A stretch of DNA of 64,000 bases, taken from contig JBCCEF010000009.1 in NCBI GenBank assembly GCA_039030395.1, positions 1 through 64,000 of the forward strand, given 5' to 3'. This document shows positions 7,496 to 15,543 of this stretch, piece by piece (the first letter of the stretch is position 1; each line of letters starts with the position of its first letter). Below the pieces are notes generated by a model. It was not told where the DNA came from, did no database searches, and saw nothing but the letters and a program-made list of their open reading frames with translations. The stretch comes from Acidobacteriota bacterium. GTDB lineage: Bacteria > Acidobacteriota > Thermoanaerobaculia > Multivoradales > JBCCEF01. A program made the translations under genes and the position numbers.

Positions 7496-8995
7496 ATGTC
7501 TCGATATCTAGTCTACTCCGCCCTCTTTCTCGCAGTCCTGATTCCGACCAACGCCCGCGCCCAGGGCGGCACATTCTGGGTTTCCCCCACCGGCAGCGAC
7601 ACCACCGGCGATGGCTCCTCCGGCAACCCCTGGGCGGGTATCACCCAGGCAGTCGATTCGGTGCCGGACCAGGCCCTGGTGCTGGTGCGGCCGGGCACCT
7701 ACAGCGGGCGGGTCAACCTGCGACAGACCTTCGCCCAGGGCATCACCGTGCGCTCGGAGGTGCCCTACCGGGCGCAGCTCCGGCACACCTCCACGGTGGT
7801 CACCTGCTACACCTGCCGCGGCATCGCCCTCGAAGGCTTCGACATCGCCCACAGCGGTCCGGGGAGCGGCGCCCTGCTGATCCAGATCCAAGATCTCCTC
7901 GGTCCACCGAACCACGCCGGCCGCATGGTGCTCAGAAACAACGTGCTCCACGACAGTTGGAACAACGACCTCTTGAAGATCAACAACGGCGCCCGCGACG
8001 TGACGGTGGAGGGCAACCTCTTCTACAACCAGACCGGCAGCGACGAGCACATCGACATCAACAGCATCGACGGCGTGGTGGTCCGCCGCAACATTTTCTT
8101 CAACGACTTCGCCGGCAGCGGCCGCAGCAACAACAACGACACCAGCAGCTTCATCGTCATCAAGGACTCGAACGGTGACGACGACAACCTGCTGGGCACG
8201 CGCAACGTCCAGGTGGACGGCAACGTCTTCCTGCACTGGGAAGGCTCCACCGGCTCCAACTTCGTGCTGATCGGCGAAGACGGCCAGCCCTTCCACGAAG
8301 CCTTCGACGTGACGGTCCAAAACAACCTCATGCTGGGCGACGCCCCCAACGTGATGCGCGCCGCCTTCGGCGTCAAGGGATCGCGCGACATCCTCTTCCG
8401 TCACAACACCGTCGTCGGCAACCTACCCGCCCTCGCCTACGCCATGCGCTGCAACCGAGAAGGCAGCAACCTCCAGGTGGACAACGTCCAATTCCACGGC
8501 AACCTCTGGTCCGACCCCACCGGCACCATGGGCTCGACCGGCGCCGGCAGCAACGACTTCTCCGACACCCCGCCGTCAGACATCCTCGGCTGGACCCTGC
8601 GCCGCAACCTCTACTGGAACGGCCCCAACCCCCTACCCTTCGACGCCTCCGAAGAGATCAACCCCTCGGACGACCCGGAAGCCCTCATCGCCGATCCCCT
8701 CCTCCCCGCCGCCAGCGGCATCCCCCTGCCCCGCTGGAACCCCACCACCGACCTCTTCGCCGACGGCTCCACCACCATCGCCCAGGCATTCAAGCGCCTA
8801 GTCGAAACCCACGGCACCCCCGCCGCCGGCAGCCCCGCAGCCGAGGCCGGAGACCCCACCACCGCCCCGCCCCACGACATCCTCGGCCGGCCGCGCGGAG
8901 CGCGGCCGAGCCTTGGGGCGGTGGAGCTGGGGGTGATCTTCGCGGATGGGTTCGAGAGCGGGGATACGAGGGCTTGGGATGGGGTGGTGGAGTGA
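7496..8995 (+). CDS. secreted right-handed beta-helix protein with C-terminal DGFESGDT tag
   Basis: 499 residues. A signal peptide (MSRYLVYSALFLAVLIPTNARA) leads into a domain beginning FWVSPTGSDTTGDGSSGNPW, the usual start of pectate-lyase-like parallel beta-helix proteins with DUF1565-type N-termini. Repeated rungs follow, rich in Asn and Val (VEGNLFYNQTGSDEHIDINS, VVRRNIFFND, VQVDGNVFLHWEG, VTVQNNLMLGD, ILFRHNTVVGN). The C-terminus has ILGRPRGARPSLGAVEL, then IFADGFESGDTRAWDGVVE. That last motif recurs in two other exported proteins of this window and looks like a sorting tag. A carbohydrate substrate is likely but unproven. Single gene with its own promoter. Confidence 0.85.
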   Translation: MSRYLVYSALFLAVLIPTNARAQGGTFWVSPTGSDTTGDGSSGNPWAGITQAVDSVPDQALVLVRPGTYSGRVNLRQTFAQGITVRSEVPYRAQLRHTSTVVTCYTCRGIALEGFDIAHSGPGSGALLIQIQDLLGPPNHAGRMVLRNNVLHDSWNNDLLKINNGARDVTVEGNLFYNQTGSDEHIDINSIDGVVVRRNIFFNDFAGSGRSNNNDTSSFIVIKDSNGDDDNLLGTRNVQVDGNVFLHWEGSTGSNFVLIGEDGQPFHEAFDVTVQNNLMLGDAPNVMRAAFGVKGSRDILFRHNTVVGNLPALAYAMRCNREGSNLQVDNVQFHGNLWSDPTGTMGSTGAGSNDFSDTPPSDILGWTLRRNLYWNGPNPLPFDASEEINPSDDPEALIADPLLPAASGIPLPRWNPTTDLFADGSTTIAQAFKRLVETHGTPAAGSPAAEAGDPTTAPPHDILGRPRGARPSLGAVELGVIFADGFESGDTRAWDGVVE

Positions 8996-9017
8996 GGTGA
9001 TCCCAAAGTCCGACTGC

Positions 9018-9023
9018 TAGGAT
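9018..9023 (+). promoter_or_regulatory. candidate -10 box (TAGGAT) of the first nucleotidyltransferase module
   Basis: TAGGAT ends 7 nt before the ATG at 9031. The surrounding sequence CTGCTAGgATCT is conserved in front of the paralogous module at 15276 (CTGCTAGcATCT), and no ribosome site is present in either. This suggests leaderless transcription of both modules. Confidence 0.5.
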
Positions 9024-9030
9024 CTACAGC

Positions 9031-9276
9031 ATGGAAGCCAGCGATCTCAGGGGATACGCCAACCGCTCGCGCAGTTCCCTCGCCGAGATCGAAGCCGCCT
9101 ACTGGAGGAGCCGCAAAGATCGGTTCGGTGCAGGAGAGGGACTCCGCATCGCGGCCGAACTCCGCGAGCACGTTCGGACCGTCCGGCCGGATTGGCCTAC
9201 CCCGGAAGATCGCCTGGCCGACCTCCAGGCCCATATTCGCCTCGGAGAACTCCTGCGCAGTGTCCCAACCGGCTGA
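9031..9276 (+). CDS. small partner protein of nucleotidyltransferase module, copy 1
   Basis: 81 residues, soluble, charged, no signal peptide. It aligns along its length with the protein at 15289: shared blocks include YW+.RK.R.G.GEG.RIA.EL, RTVRPDWPTPEDR and LADLQAHIRLGELLRSV. It overlaps the following nucleotidyltransferase by 17 bp, so the two are translationally coupled. Such short first genes with an overlapping nucleotidyltransferase are reminiscent of toxin-antitoxin modules, but I do not recognise a named antitoxin or HEPN domain. Role in the pair is inference. The start is fixed by the conserved upstream box and by alignment with copy 2. Confidence 0.7.
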   Translation: MEASDLRGYANRSRSSLAEIEAAYWRSRKDRFGAGEGLRIAAELREHVRTVRPDWPTPEDRLADLQAHIRLGELLRSVPTG

Positions 9277-9820
9277 AGTTCTCGCGGCGCTGGCCCAGGC
9301 CTTCGCGAGCGAAGGGGTTCGGTGGTACGTCTTCGGAGCGCAAGCCGTGATGGCCTACGGTCGCCCACGGCTCACCACCGATATCGACGTGACGGTCGAA
9401 CTTGAACTCGATCAGGTGCCCGCCCTTGCGGCGCGCCTCGAATCACATGGTTTCTCACCCCAGACCCCAGACTTCGCACAGCTCGCCGAGCGAACGAGAG
9501 TACTTCCGCTGGCCCACGAGGAAACAGGCTTCCCGATCGACCTGGTGGTCGCCGGACCCGGTCTGGAACATCAGTTCCTCGACCACGCGAAGCGGTTAGA
9601 TTTGGGAGGAGTCACGGTCCCGGTGATCGACGCTCCGGATCTCATCACCGCCAAGATTCTTGCCGGTAGACCGCAGGACCTCGAAGACATAAGAGGCATC
9701 CTGCTCGAACAGGGGCCGGCACTCGACCTTCATCGCACGAAGGAAACTCTTCGGCTTCTCGAAGCGGCATTGGACCGTGGCGATCTGCTCTCGGAGCTGG
9801 AACGGCTCCTCGCGAGGTAG
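9260..9820 (+). CDS. AbiEii/DUF6036-type nucleotidyltransferase, copy 1
   Basis: About 186 residues from GTG 9260 (VSQPAEVLAALAQAFASEGV), inside the end of the previous gene. The N-terminal core VRWYVFGAQAVMAYGRPRLT then TDIDVTVEL is the pol-beta-type nucleotidyltransferase signature: the G-A/G-x-A-V loop and the D-x-D pair that binds metal. Downstream are PIDLVVAGPG (third acidic position), VIDAPDLITAKILAGRPQDL and EDIRGILLEQ, all typical of AbiEii-like and DUF6036 enzymes, which transfer nucleotides to RNA or protein and often act as toxins. The catalytic residues look complete. A close paralogue lies at 15518. Longer starts in the same frame would overlap the partner gene entirely. Confidence 0.8.
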   Translation: MSQPAEVLAALAQAFASEGVRWYVFGAQAVMAYGRPRLTTDIDVTVELELDQVPALAARLESHGFSPQTPDFAQLAERTRVLPLAHEETGFPIDLVVAGPGLEHQFLDHAKRLDLGGVTVPVIDAPDLITAKILAGRPQDLEDIRGILLEQGPALDLHRTKETLRLLEAALDRGDLLSELERLLAR

Positions 9821-10162
9821 CCAGCCACAGAATACCTCGCAATTCGGCGAGGAGCACGCCCAGCGGCTGAGGCAAGCCGGGTAGGTCAGACAGCCCCATC
9901 TTCGGCAGGTCTCTTCGAAACACTCACGAAAGCCGTCAAGGCCCGAGGCACTCGCTTCGACCGCCCCGAGACGATTGATCTTCAGCCAGCCCGATTCATC
10001 GGCCTCTAGCCGATCGGCCATCGATTTCTGCAACTCGACTTCGAGGATATGTCGATCTACTGGATTCGAAAAGCTTACTGAACTAGGCCAGACCGTCGCG
10101 GCGAGACAGGGGCAGGGGAAGGTGCTATGTTTCCCCCTTCTTGCCACCGACGATCCGAATCG
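9821..10162. other. 342 bp between the nucleotidyltransferase and the J-like gene
   Basis: No supported gene. A minus-strand frame from about 10147 is open through this stretch and contains a Cys/Trp-rich piece, but it runs on into the antisense of the nucleotidyltransferase, lacks a ribosome site and has no family I recognise. A TATGTT at 10126 could be a promoter element for the following operon. Confidence 0.35.
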
Positions 10163-11668
10163 ATGACCCTAGAAGAAGCACTTCGAATCCTTGGCCTCTC
10201 AACGGAGGAAGCGGGCGCTGCCGACTCCCTCCGGCGCGCGTATTTGCGCCGCCTAAGGACCTGCCGGCCAGACGATGACCCGGAAGGATTCATGCGCTTG
10301 AGGGCGGCCTACGAGCATCTACAAGGTCGGGGCGGATCCATTCCGGTCGCAAGAACTCTTGCCAGTCCGCGGCCCATGAGAACCGCGAAACGGATCGAAT
10401 CGTCGGCGAGAGCAGAACCGATGGTCGAGGTTTCTGTGGCCGAGGATCCAACCCTGCTGGAGCCCTTCCGTGATCGCCTTTCGAAGCTTCAACGTTTCGA
10501 TCACTACCAGCGGATCGGGATCGCCCGACAAGCCGTTGCAGAGAATCCGCAATCCGCTGCAGCCGTTCGCCTGCTTCTAAGGGAGCTGGAGGCCGGCGAC
10601 GAGGAGGACGAGATGGCTCTGGTGCTTCGGGACGCGATGAAGCGTGGACTTCCAGGAATGCGAGAAGCCTTACGGGTACGGGCTCCGAGCCTTCTTCCGC
10701 GAGATGAGCTGGCGGAATGGGAAGGCTCGGGAAACATGTCGGTCCTGGCCGCACTCGCCGAGGGATTCATCGCCGAAGGAAATATTGAGCGATGCAGAAC
10801 CGCTCTTCACCGATTTCTCTCTACTGCAATGAGCAGCAACCGCGCTACCGATGAGTGGACCGAGAGATTCCTCAGGATCGTCCTCCTGCTACAGGGTTCC
10901 GGGCATCTCGAGGAGGGGGTGAGGCAGCTTCACGCCTTTGCGTGTGCTCTGGAAACTCTTGGGCTGAGTACTCGAGATCTCGATGACTCAAGAACTCTGC
11001 CCAAATGGACGATCGCCCGGGAACTCGCTCGGCAGCCCGAAAGTTTCCCGCGGAAGTTCTTGACCACGGCTGCACGATCTACGGCCAATGGCTCGCTCGG
11101 AGATGCCCGCGAACGTCTTCGACAACTGGCTGGGCAGCACCCTATTCTGGCGAGGCGAGCACGAAATCATCTGCGTTCGTCGGACTTGTTGGCCGGGATT
11201 CTGGATCGAAAGGAACCGAGCCCGACAAAAGAGTCATGGACCGGATGCGTATGGCCTCTTTTCCTTTTGATTGTCGTCGTGACGCTGGTCAGCACTGGGC
11301 TCCCCGAAGGACCGAGCCAAACCGAAACTGCTTCGGCAGCCCTCAAACGAGTGATCGAAAGAACTCATGTCAGAAACCTAGAGCCTGAACCGCCAAAGAA
11401 GAGGATCGACGCTCCCGAGTATCGTAGAGTCCGTCGGTCTCCGGAACTGGTGGTTGAAGAGAGAAACCGAATCATGATTCAATGCGCCGCCGCTTCCGAC
11501 TCACCTGTTTGTCGCTTTGCACGTCCATTCTTTGAGCGAATCGATCAGGGGGACTGCACAGGAGCGGTCGAGCGGTGGGAGTCTTTGGGGAACGCGGCCT
11601 ATGAAGAAGCGATCCGCCGCCGGTTCGTCATCTTCCTGAATCCGTGCCCGAACGAGGAGCGGCCATGA
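10163..11668 (+). CDS. J-like co-chaperone with one membrane span, partner of HscC
   Basis: 501 residues. The first ~55 residues (MTLEEALRILGLSTEEAGAA, LRRAYLRRLRTCRPDDDPEG, FMRLRAAYEHLQ) have the helix pattern of a J-domain, but the HPD tripeptide that stimulates Hsp70 ATPase reads RPD. The long middle is helical and repeat-like. A membrane helix lies near residues 365-385 (CVWPLFLLIVVVTLVSTG), followed by a short C-terminal domain with conserved-looking Cys pairs. The stop overlaps the HscC start (ATGA). In E. coli HscC works with the membrane J-proteins DjlB and DjlC, so this gene is probably their functional counterpart. The start at 10163 is preferred over 10127 because the J-like fold begins there. 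Confidence 0.75.
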   Translation: MTLEEALRILGLSTEEAGAADSLRRAYLRRLRTCRPDDDPEGFMRLRAAYEHLQGRGGSIPVARTLASPRPMRTAKRIESSARAEPMVEVSVAEDPTLLEPFRDRLSKLQRFDHYQRIGIARQAVAENPQSAAAVRLLLRELEAGDEEDEMALVLRDAMKRGLPGMREALRVRAPSLLPRDELAEWEGSGNMSVLAALAEGFIAEGNIERCRTALHRFLSTAMSSNRATDEWTERFLRIVLLLQGSGHLEEGVRQLHAFACALETLGLSTRDLDDSRTLPKWTIARELARQPESFPRKFLTTAARSTANGSLGDARERLRQLAGQHPILARRARNHLRSSDLLAGILDRKEPSPTKESWTGCVWPLFLLIVVVTLVSTGLPEGPSQTETASAALKRVIERTHVRNLEPEPPKKRIDAPEYRRVRRSPELVVEERNRIMIQCAAASDSPVCRFARPFFERIDQGDCTGAVERWESLGNAAYEEAIRRRFVIFLNPCPNEERP

Positions 11669-13380
11669 CCTTGAACTCAACCATTGTAGGCATTGACCTG
11701 GGGACCACCAACTCCCTGATTGCCGTCGTGGAGTCCGAAGGGCCGCGCATCTTGCCCAATGCCGTCGGCGATGACCTGACCCCGAGCGCCGTTCTCGTGG
11801 ATCAAGGCAACGTCTCGGTCGGCAAGATCGCGCGTGCTCGCGCTTCGCGCTGTCCGGAAAAGGTGGCGATGTCGTTCAAGCGAGATATGGGCACTTCCCG
11901 CACCTTCGAACTCGAAGGCAAGGTCTTCTCGCCCCAGGAGCTTTCGGCTGCGGTTCTCAGGAACCTGAAGCAAGACGCCGAGAGTTCACTGGGTTGCTCC
12001 ATCGAAGAAGCGGTGATCAGCGTGCCGGCCTACTTCAACGAGGCGCAACGCAACGCAACGCGGGAAGCCGGTGAGATCGCGGGTTTGAAAGTCGAGCGGC
12101 TTCTCAACGAGCCGACGGCAGCGGCCATCGCCTACGGGATGCACCGACGCGAAGAAGAACTGAAAGTGGTGGTTCTCGACCTCGGAGGTGGTACCTTCGA
12201 CGTCACCGTCCTCGAGATCCTGGAAGGAGTCATCGAAATCCAGGCGACGGCTGGGGACTCGCGGCTTGGAGGAGACGACTTCACTTCGGCCCTCGCAAAG
12301 GCCCTATGGTCGCGGCAAGGTTTGACCGAACAGGACTTGCCTGCCAGCCCAATCTCCCGTGCCCGTTGGTGGGCGGCTTGTGATCAAGCCAAAGCCCGCT
12401 TGTCCTCCCAGGGCTCTGCCCGAATCGCACTACCGGAGTTTGAGATCCAACCCGGGTCCTTCCAAGATTTCGAGATCGACCTCGAACGCAACCAGGTGGA
12501 TGAGATCTGGGAGCCCCTTGTTGCACGGCTGAAAGGTCCCACCCTGCGGGCGCTTCGGGACGCCGATCTCAGGCCGGAATCGATCAGCGATGTATTGCTG
12601 GTCGGAGGCTCTACTCGACTTCCTTGTGTTCAACGCTTCGCTGCGTCCCTCTTTCAGCGCATGCCATCCCGCCATCCAGAACCCGAGCGGATTGTGGCAA
12701 AGGGAGCCGCTTTGCAAGCCGGCCTCAAGGACCGGAATGCGGCCGTCGAAGATTTGGTGGTCACGGACGTGGCTCCTTTTTCGTTGGGAATCGCGACTCG
12801 CACGACGCTGGATGGTTTCCACTTGGACGATTCGTTTTCACCGATCCTCGAACGAGGCACGGTGATACCGGCAAGCCGAATTGAGCAGTACACCACCGTG
12901 AGCGACAACCAGGAAGGCATCCAGGTTGAGGTCTTTCAAGGTGAGCATTCCCTCTGCCAAGACAACACTGCGCTCGGGAAACTGAAAGTCAGCGTACCCA
13001 AGGCGCCCGCCGGCAAGGAAATGATCGATGTCCGATTCACCTATGACCTGAACGCGCTACTGGAGGTGGAAGTCACCGTTCACTCGACCCAAGAGACCCA
13101 CCATCTATTGCTCACCGGTTCGAAGACTCGGATGTCGGCAGAAGAGATCGAAAACGCCCGACGGGCGATGAAGGCGCTCAAGTTCCATCCCCGGGACGCA
13201 TTGCCCAATGCCACAGCCCTGGCCCGCGCCGAGGACCTCTACATCGACCTACGAGGAAGAGATCGGGAACACCTAGCGCTGGCGATGGCTGCCTTCCGCG
13301 CCGCTCTAGATTCCCAGGACCCGGAGCAGATTACTGCCGGACGAGATCAGCTCAATGCCGTGGTCGATCGATTGCGGTAG
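11665..13380 (+). CDS. hscC: Hsp70-family chaperone HscC
   Basis: 571 residues, shorter than DnaK because the C-terminal lid is reduced, which is typical of HscC. The ATPase domain has VGIDLGTTNSLIAVVE, VISVPAYFNEAQRNATREAG, RLLNEPTAAAIAYG, VVLDLGGGTFDVTVLE and DVLLVGGSTRLPCVQRF, all intact. The substrate-binding part reads SPILERGTVIPASRIEQYTT, VEVFQGEHSLCQDN, FTYDLNALLEVEVTV, as in HscC. Start ATG 11665 overlaps the stop of the J-like gene, so both are made from one transcript. HscC is a cytosolic ATP-dependent chaperone whose clients are poorly known. No GrpE or DnaK gene is near. Confidence 0.92.
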   Translation: MTLNSTIVGIDLGTTNSLIAVVESEGPRILPNAVGDDLTPSAVLVDQGNVSVGKIARARASRCPEKVAMSFKRDMGTSRTFELEGKVFSPQELSAAVLRNLKQDAESSLGCSIEEAVISVPAYFNEAQRNATREAGEIAGLKVERLLNEPTAAAIAYGMHRREEELKVVVLDLGGGTFDVTVLEILEGVIEIQATAGDSRLGGDDFTSALAKALWSRQGLTEQDLPASPISRARWWAACDQAKARLSSQGSARIALPEFEIQPGSFQDFEIDLERNQVDEIWEPLVARLKGPTLRALRDADLRPESISDVLLVGGSTRLPCVQRFAASLFQRMPSRHPEPERIVAKGAALQAGLKDRNAAVEDLVVTDVAPFSLGIATRTTLDGFHLDDSFSPILERGTVIPASRIEQYTTVSDNQEGIQVEVFQGEHSLCQDNTALGKLKVSVPKAPAGKEMIDVRFTYDLNALLEVEVTVHSTQETHHLLLTGSKTRMSAEEIENARRAMKALKFHPRDALPNATALARAEDLYIDLRGRDREHLALAMAAFRAALDSQDPEQITAGRDQLNAVVDRLR

Positions 13381-13464
13381 AACGCAGTTCCGATCGCCTT
13401 AGGAGTTCGGCACATCAACGTCCAGGTTTTTTTCGGGCGCGGTCTTGGAACCGAGCGAGTGGGC

Positions 13465-13941
13465 CTACGGCTCCAGCGCCGAAAACAGCTGAATCACGTT
13501 CCCTTCAGGATCCTTGAGCTGGAGAAGTCTCACCCCATGTGCCGGAAAGGGAATCACCCGCAGCTCTTCGCCGGTGGCCTCTTTCACACGGTCGGCGACG
13601 GCGGCGACGTCCGCCACTTCGAAGCCCACTTTGAACAGGCCGCGGGCCTTTTCCACCTCCGTCGCCCGGTTGTCGCGGATGATTTCGACCAGCAAGCCGC
13701 CGTTCTTGAGGTTGACGATCTGCCAGCGCTTGTCTTCCGCCTCGGCGCGGTCGACTTCTTCCAGGCCGAAGGCCTTTTGGTACCAGGCAACGGACTCGTC
13801 GACGTTTTCGACGATCACGGCGAAATAGGTCTTGCCGTTGGGTTCTGGAACCCAGGGCGGTGAAGCGAGCGCTGCCTGGGCAAAGAACAGGAGGAGTGCC
13901 GAGAGGAGAATGTCGCGCGGCCAACGGTTGGAGTGGTTCAT
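13465..13941 (-). CDS. exported VOC-family (glyoxalase-like) protein
   Basis: 158 residues from ATG 13941, which follows an AGAAGGGAA ribosome site. An N-terminal hydrophobic signal (RDILLSALLLFFAQAALASP) predicts export, unusual for this fold. The rest is a single vicinal-oxygen-chelate domain: YFAVIVENVDESVAWYQKAF, LKNGGLLVEII, FKVGFEVADVAAVADRV and LLQLKDPEGNVIQLF. These positions usually supply metal-binding Glu/His residues. Substrate unknown. Another VOC gene lies just upstream on the same strand, so the two may form a small operon. Confidence 0.8.
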   Translation of the reverse strand: MNHSNRWPRDILLSALLLFFAQAALASPPWVPEPNGKTYFAVIVENVDESVAWYQKAFGLEEVDRAEAEDKRWQIVNLKNGGLLVEIIRDNRATEVEKARGLFKVGFEVADVAAVADRVKEATGEELRVIPFPAHGVRLLQLKDPEGNVIQLFSALEP

Positions 13942-14046
13942 GGTCGAAATTCCCTTCTGGCGTGAAGGCCCGCCGTGAAAGCAGTGATTGCCGGTGACCC
14001 TGGATACGGCTGGATCGGCCAAGGGTTGCCCGGCGAACGGGCGGAC

Positions 14047-14412
14047 CTACTCTTCCGCGGCGCGATCGCTCCACACCGCCAGCTCATTGCCGCTCGGCTC
14101 GGCGAAGTGGAATCGCCGGCCGCCGGGGAAGGAGAAGATCGGCTGGACGATGCGGCCGCCGGCGGCTTCGATCTTCGCCTGGGTTGCTTCCAATCGCTCG
14201 CTGTAGAGAACGATGAGCGCACTGCCCCGCTCCGTCGAAGCCGTCAGGTCGGACCGATAGAAGCCTCCGTCGAGGCCTTGATCGGAGAACGCTGTGTACT
14301 CCGGCCCGTAATCCACGAAGGTCCAGCCGAAAGCGGTTTCGAAGAAGGTCTTGGTGGCCGATAGGTCTTTGGCGGGGTATTCGACGTAGTTGATTTTCTC
14401 GTGGTCGGGCAT
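14047..14412 (-). CDS. VOC-family (glyoxalase/bleomycin-resistance-like) protein
   Basis: 121 residues, cytosolic, no signal peptide. Reads INYVEYPAKDLSATKTFFET, AFGWTFVDYGPEYTAF, GGFYRSD and RRFHFAEPSGNELAVWSD, the layout of single-domain VOC proteins close to the YdcJ/PhnB-like small family. Conserved Glu in EYPAKDL and Glu in AEPSGNE are usual metal-site positions. It is the upstream gene of a pair with the exported VOC protein at 13465-13941 (105 bp spacing). Function cannot be set more closely from sequence. Confidence 0.85.
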   Translation of the reverse strand: MPDHEKINYVEYPAKDLSATKTFFETAFGWTFVDYGPEYTAFSDQGLDGGFYRSDLTASTERGSALIVLYSERLEATQAKIEAAGGRIVQPIFSFPGGRRFHFAEPSGNELAVWSDRAAEE

Positions 14413-14524
14413 GTGGATTCTCCTGTCTCAGAGGGAACGTGTCTCGAAAGTGGTGGCGCCAGTCTAGTGTTCGTGTCCATCGCTGGCTCTCAAACCTTTC
14501 CCTCGGGGCGGCGTACCAGCCTCC

Positions 14525-15205
14525 ATGCTCGAGTTGCGAAGAAATCCCCCAATCGCCGCGCTGTTTGCCCTCGCTCTATCCCTGGCCTGGACCCTCGGCA
14601 CAATCGCCACCGAGATCGTGGAGATTCCGGGTGCAGAGGGCCGGACGATCGAACTCGAAGTCGATGTGCCGCCGGACTTTGACCCTGATGTGGCCTATCC
14701 GGTGCTGGTCGGCGCGGGCGACTACTACTGGCAGGACCATCCCTCGCAGCCGGGCTGGATCATCGTCTTGAGCGCCGCCTTTTGGAGCCCTGACCGGCTG
14801 GAAGACGCCCCCAGGGTGCTCGCCTGGATCCGGGAGAACTACCGGGTGCGAGGCGGAGGGTGCCACTCCACCGGCTGGAGCCGCAACAGCGCCGGGATCT
14901 TCGAGATCGCGATGGCCTATCCGGAGCAATTCCTGAGCGTCACCGGAGTCGCCGGCATGCCCGGGCGCGGCAGCGAGAAGGACCTTGAGAAACTGCGCGA
15001 CGTGCGGGTGCAGTTCATCGTCGGCGAGAACGACACCTACTGGAAGAACGGCTCCGAAGACTGGCACCAGAAGCTCAAAGCGCTGGGTGTCGACAGCACT
15101 CTCGAGATCATCCCTGACGGTGCTCACGTCATGCCGGAGCTGATCAACAAACCGTTCTTCGAGCGGATGAATCGGCTGGTGGCGAAGATCGAAGCGGCGC
15201 AATAG
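14525..15205 (+). CDS. exported esterase-like alpha/beta hydrolase
   Basis: 226 residues with an N-terminal signal or anchor (NPPIAALFALALSLAWTLGT). The mature part starts EIVEIPGAEGRTIELEVDVP and continues like a feruloyl-esterase or PHB-depolymerase fold: YPVLVGAGDYYW, PRVLAWIRENYRV, a nucleophile-elbow-like segment STGWSRNSAGIFEIAMAYPE (G-W-S-R-N instead of G-x-S-x-G), VQFIVGENDTYW with the likely acid, and IIPDGAHVMPE with the likely His. The elbow deviates at its last Gly, so activity is uncertain. Single gene. Confidence 0.65.
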   Translation: MLELRRNPPIAALFALALSLAWTLGTIATEIVEIPGAEGRTIELEVDVPPDFDPDVAYPVLVGAGDYYWQDHPSQPGWIIVLSAAFWSPDRLEDAPRVLAWIRENYRVRGGGCHSTGWSRNSAGIFEIAMAYPEQFLSVTGVAGMPGRGSEKDLEKLRDVRVQFIVGENDTYWKNGSEDWHQKLKALGVDSTLEIIPDGAHVMPELINKPFFERMNRLVAKIEAAQ

Positions 15206-15275
15206 GTTCCAAGCCCTCTCCTAGTACAGATCGAGTGTCTTCCCGGCTTGGCGGAAGTTTCCTAGGCCTGGCTGC

Positions 15276-15281
15276 TAGCAT
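15276..15281 (+). promoter_or_regulatory. candidate -10 box (TAGCAT) of the second nucleotidyltransferase module
   Basis: TAGCAT ends 7 nt before ATG 15289, exactly as in the first module; flanking bases CTGCTAG and ATCT are shared. No Shine-Dalgarno. Likely a leaderless promoter. Confidence 0.5.
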
Positions 15282-15288
15282 CTCCTCG

Positions 15289-15543
15289 ATGGACGAGAAA
15301 GACATTCGAGCCTTCGTGGAGCGACCCCGGCCCGATCCCGCAAGGAGCGAGGCCATCTACTGGCGCGAGCGCAAGGGCCGGCTGGGTCTCGGCGAGGGAT
15401 CTCGCATCGCCGGTGAGCTTTGGGACTATGTTCGCGAGGTTCGTCCCGACTGGTCCTCGCCCGAAGAGCGGCAGGCCGATCTGGAGCATCACATCCGACT
15501 CGGCAGACTGCTACGGAGTGTTCAACCTGACAAGGCTAGCTGA
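15289..15543 (+). CDS. small partner protein of nucleotidyltransferase module, copy 2
   Basis: 84 residues (MDEKDIRAFVERPRPDPARS, EAIYWRERKGRLGLGEGSRI, AGELWDYVREVRPDWSSPEE, RQADLEHHIRLGRLLRSV). It is a clear paralogue of 9031-9276, differing mainly at the N-terminus. It overlaps the next gene by 26 bp. A longer in-frame start at 15235 exists but the conserved box at 15276 lies inside that extension, so I prefer 15289. No named domain recognised; possible antitoxin or co-factor of the nucleotidyltransferase (inference). Confidence 0.7.
   Translation: MDEKDIRAFVERPRPDPARSEAIYWRERKGRLGLGEGSRIAGELWDYVREVRPDWSSPEERQADLEHHIRLGRLLRSVQPDKAS

Noticed and set aside
9596-10147. 183-aa minus-strand frame over the end of the nucleotidyltransferase and the gap after it
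   Set aside because: Its second half is antisense to the nucleotidyltransferase; there is no ribosome site and no family. The Cys/Trp-rich part in the gap remains unexplained but is not enough for a gene call.
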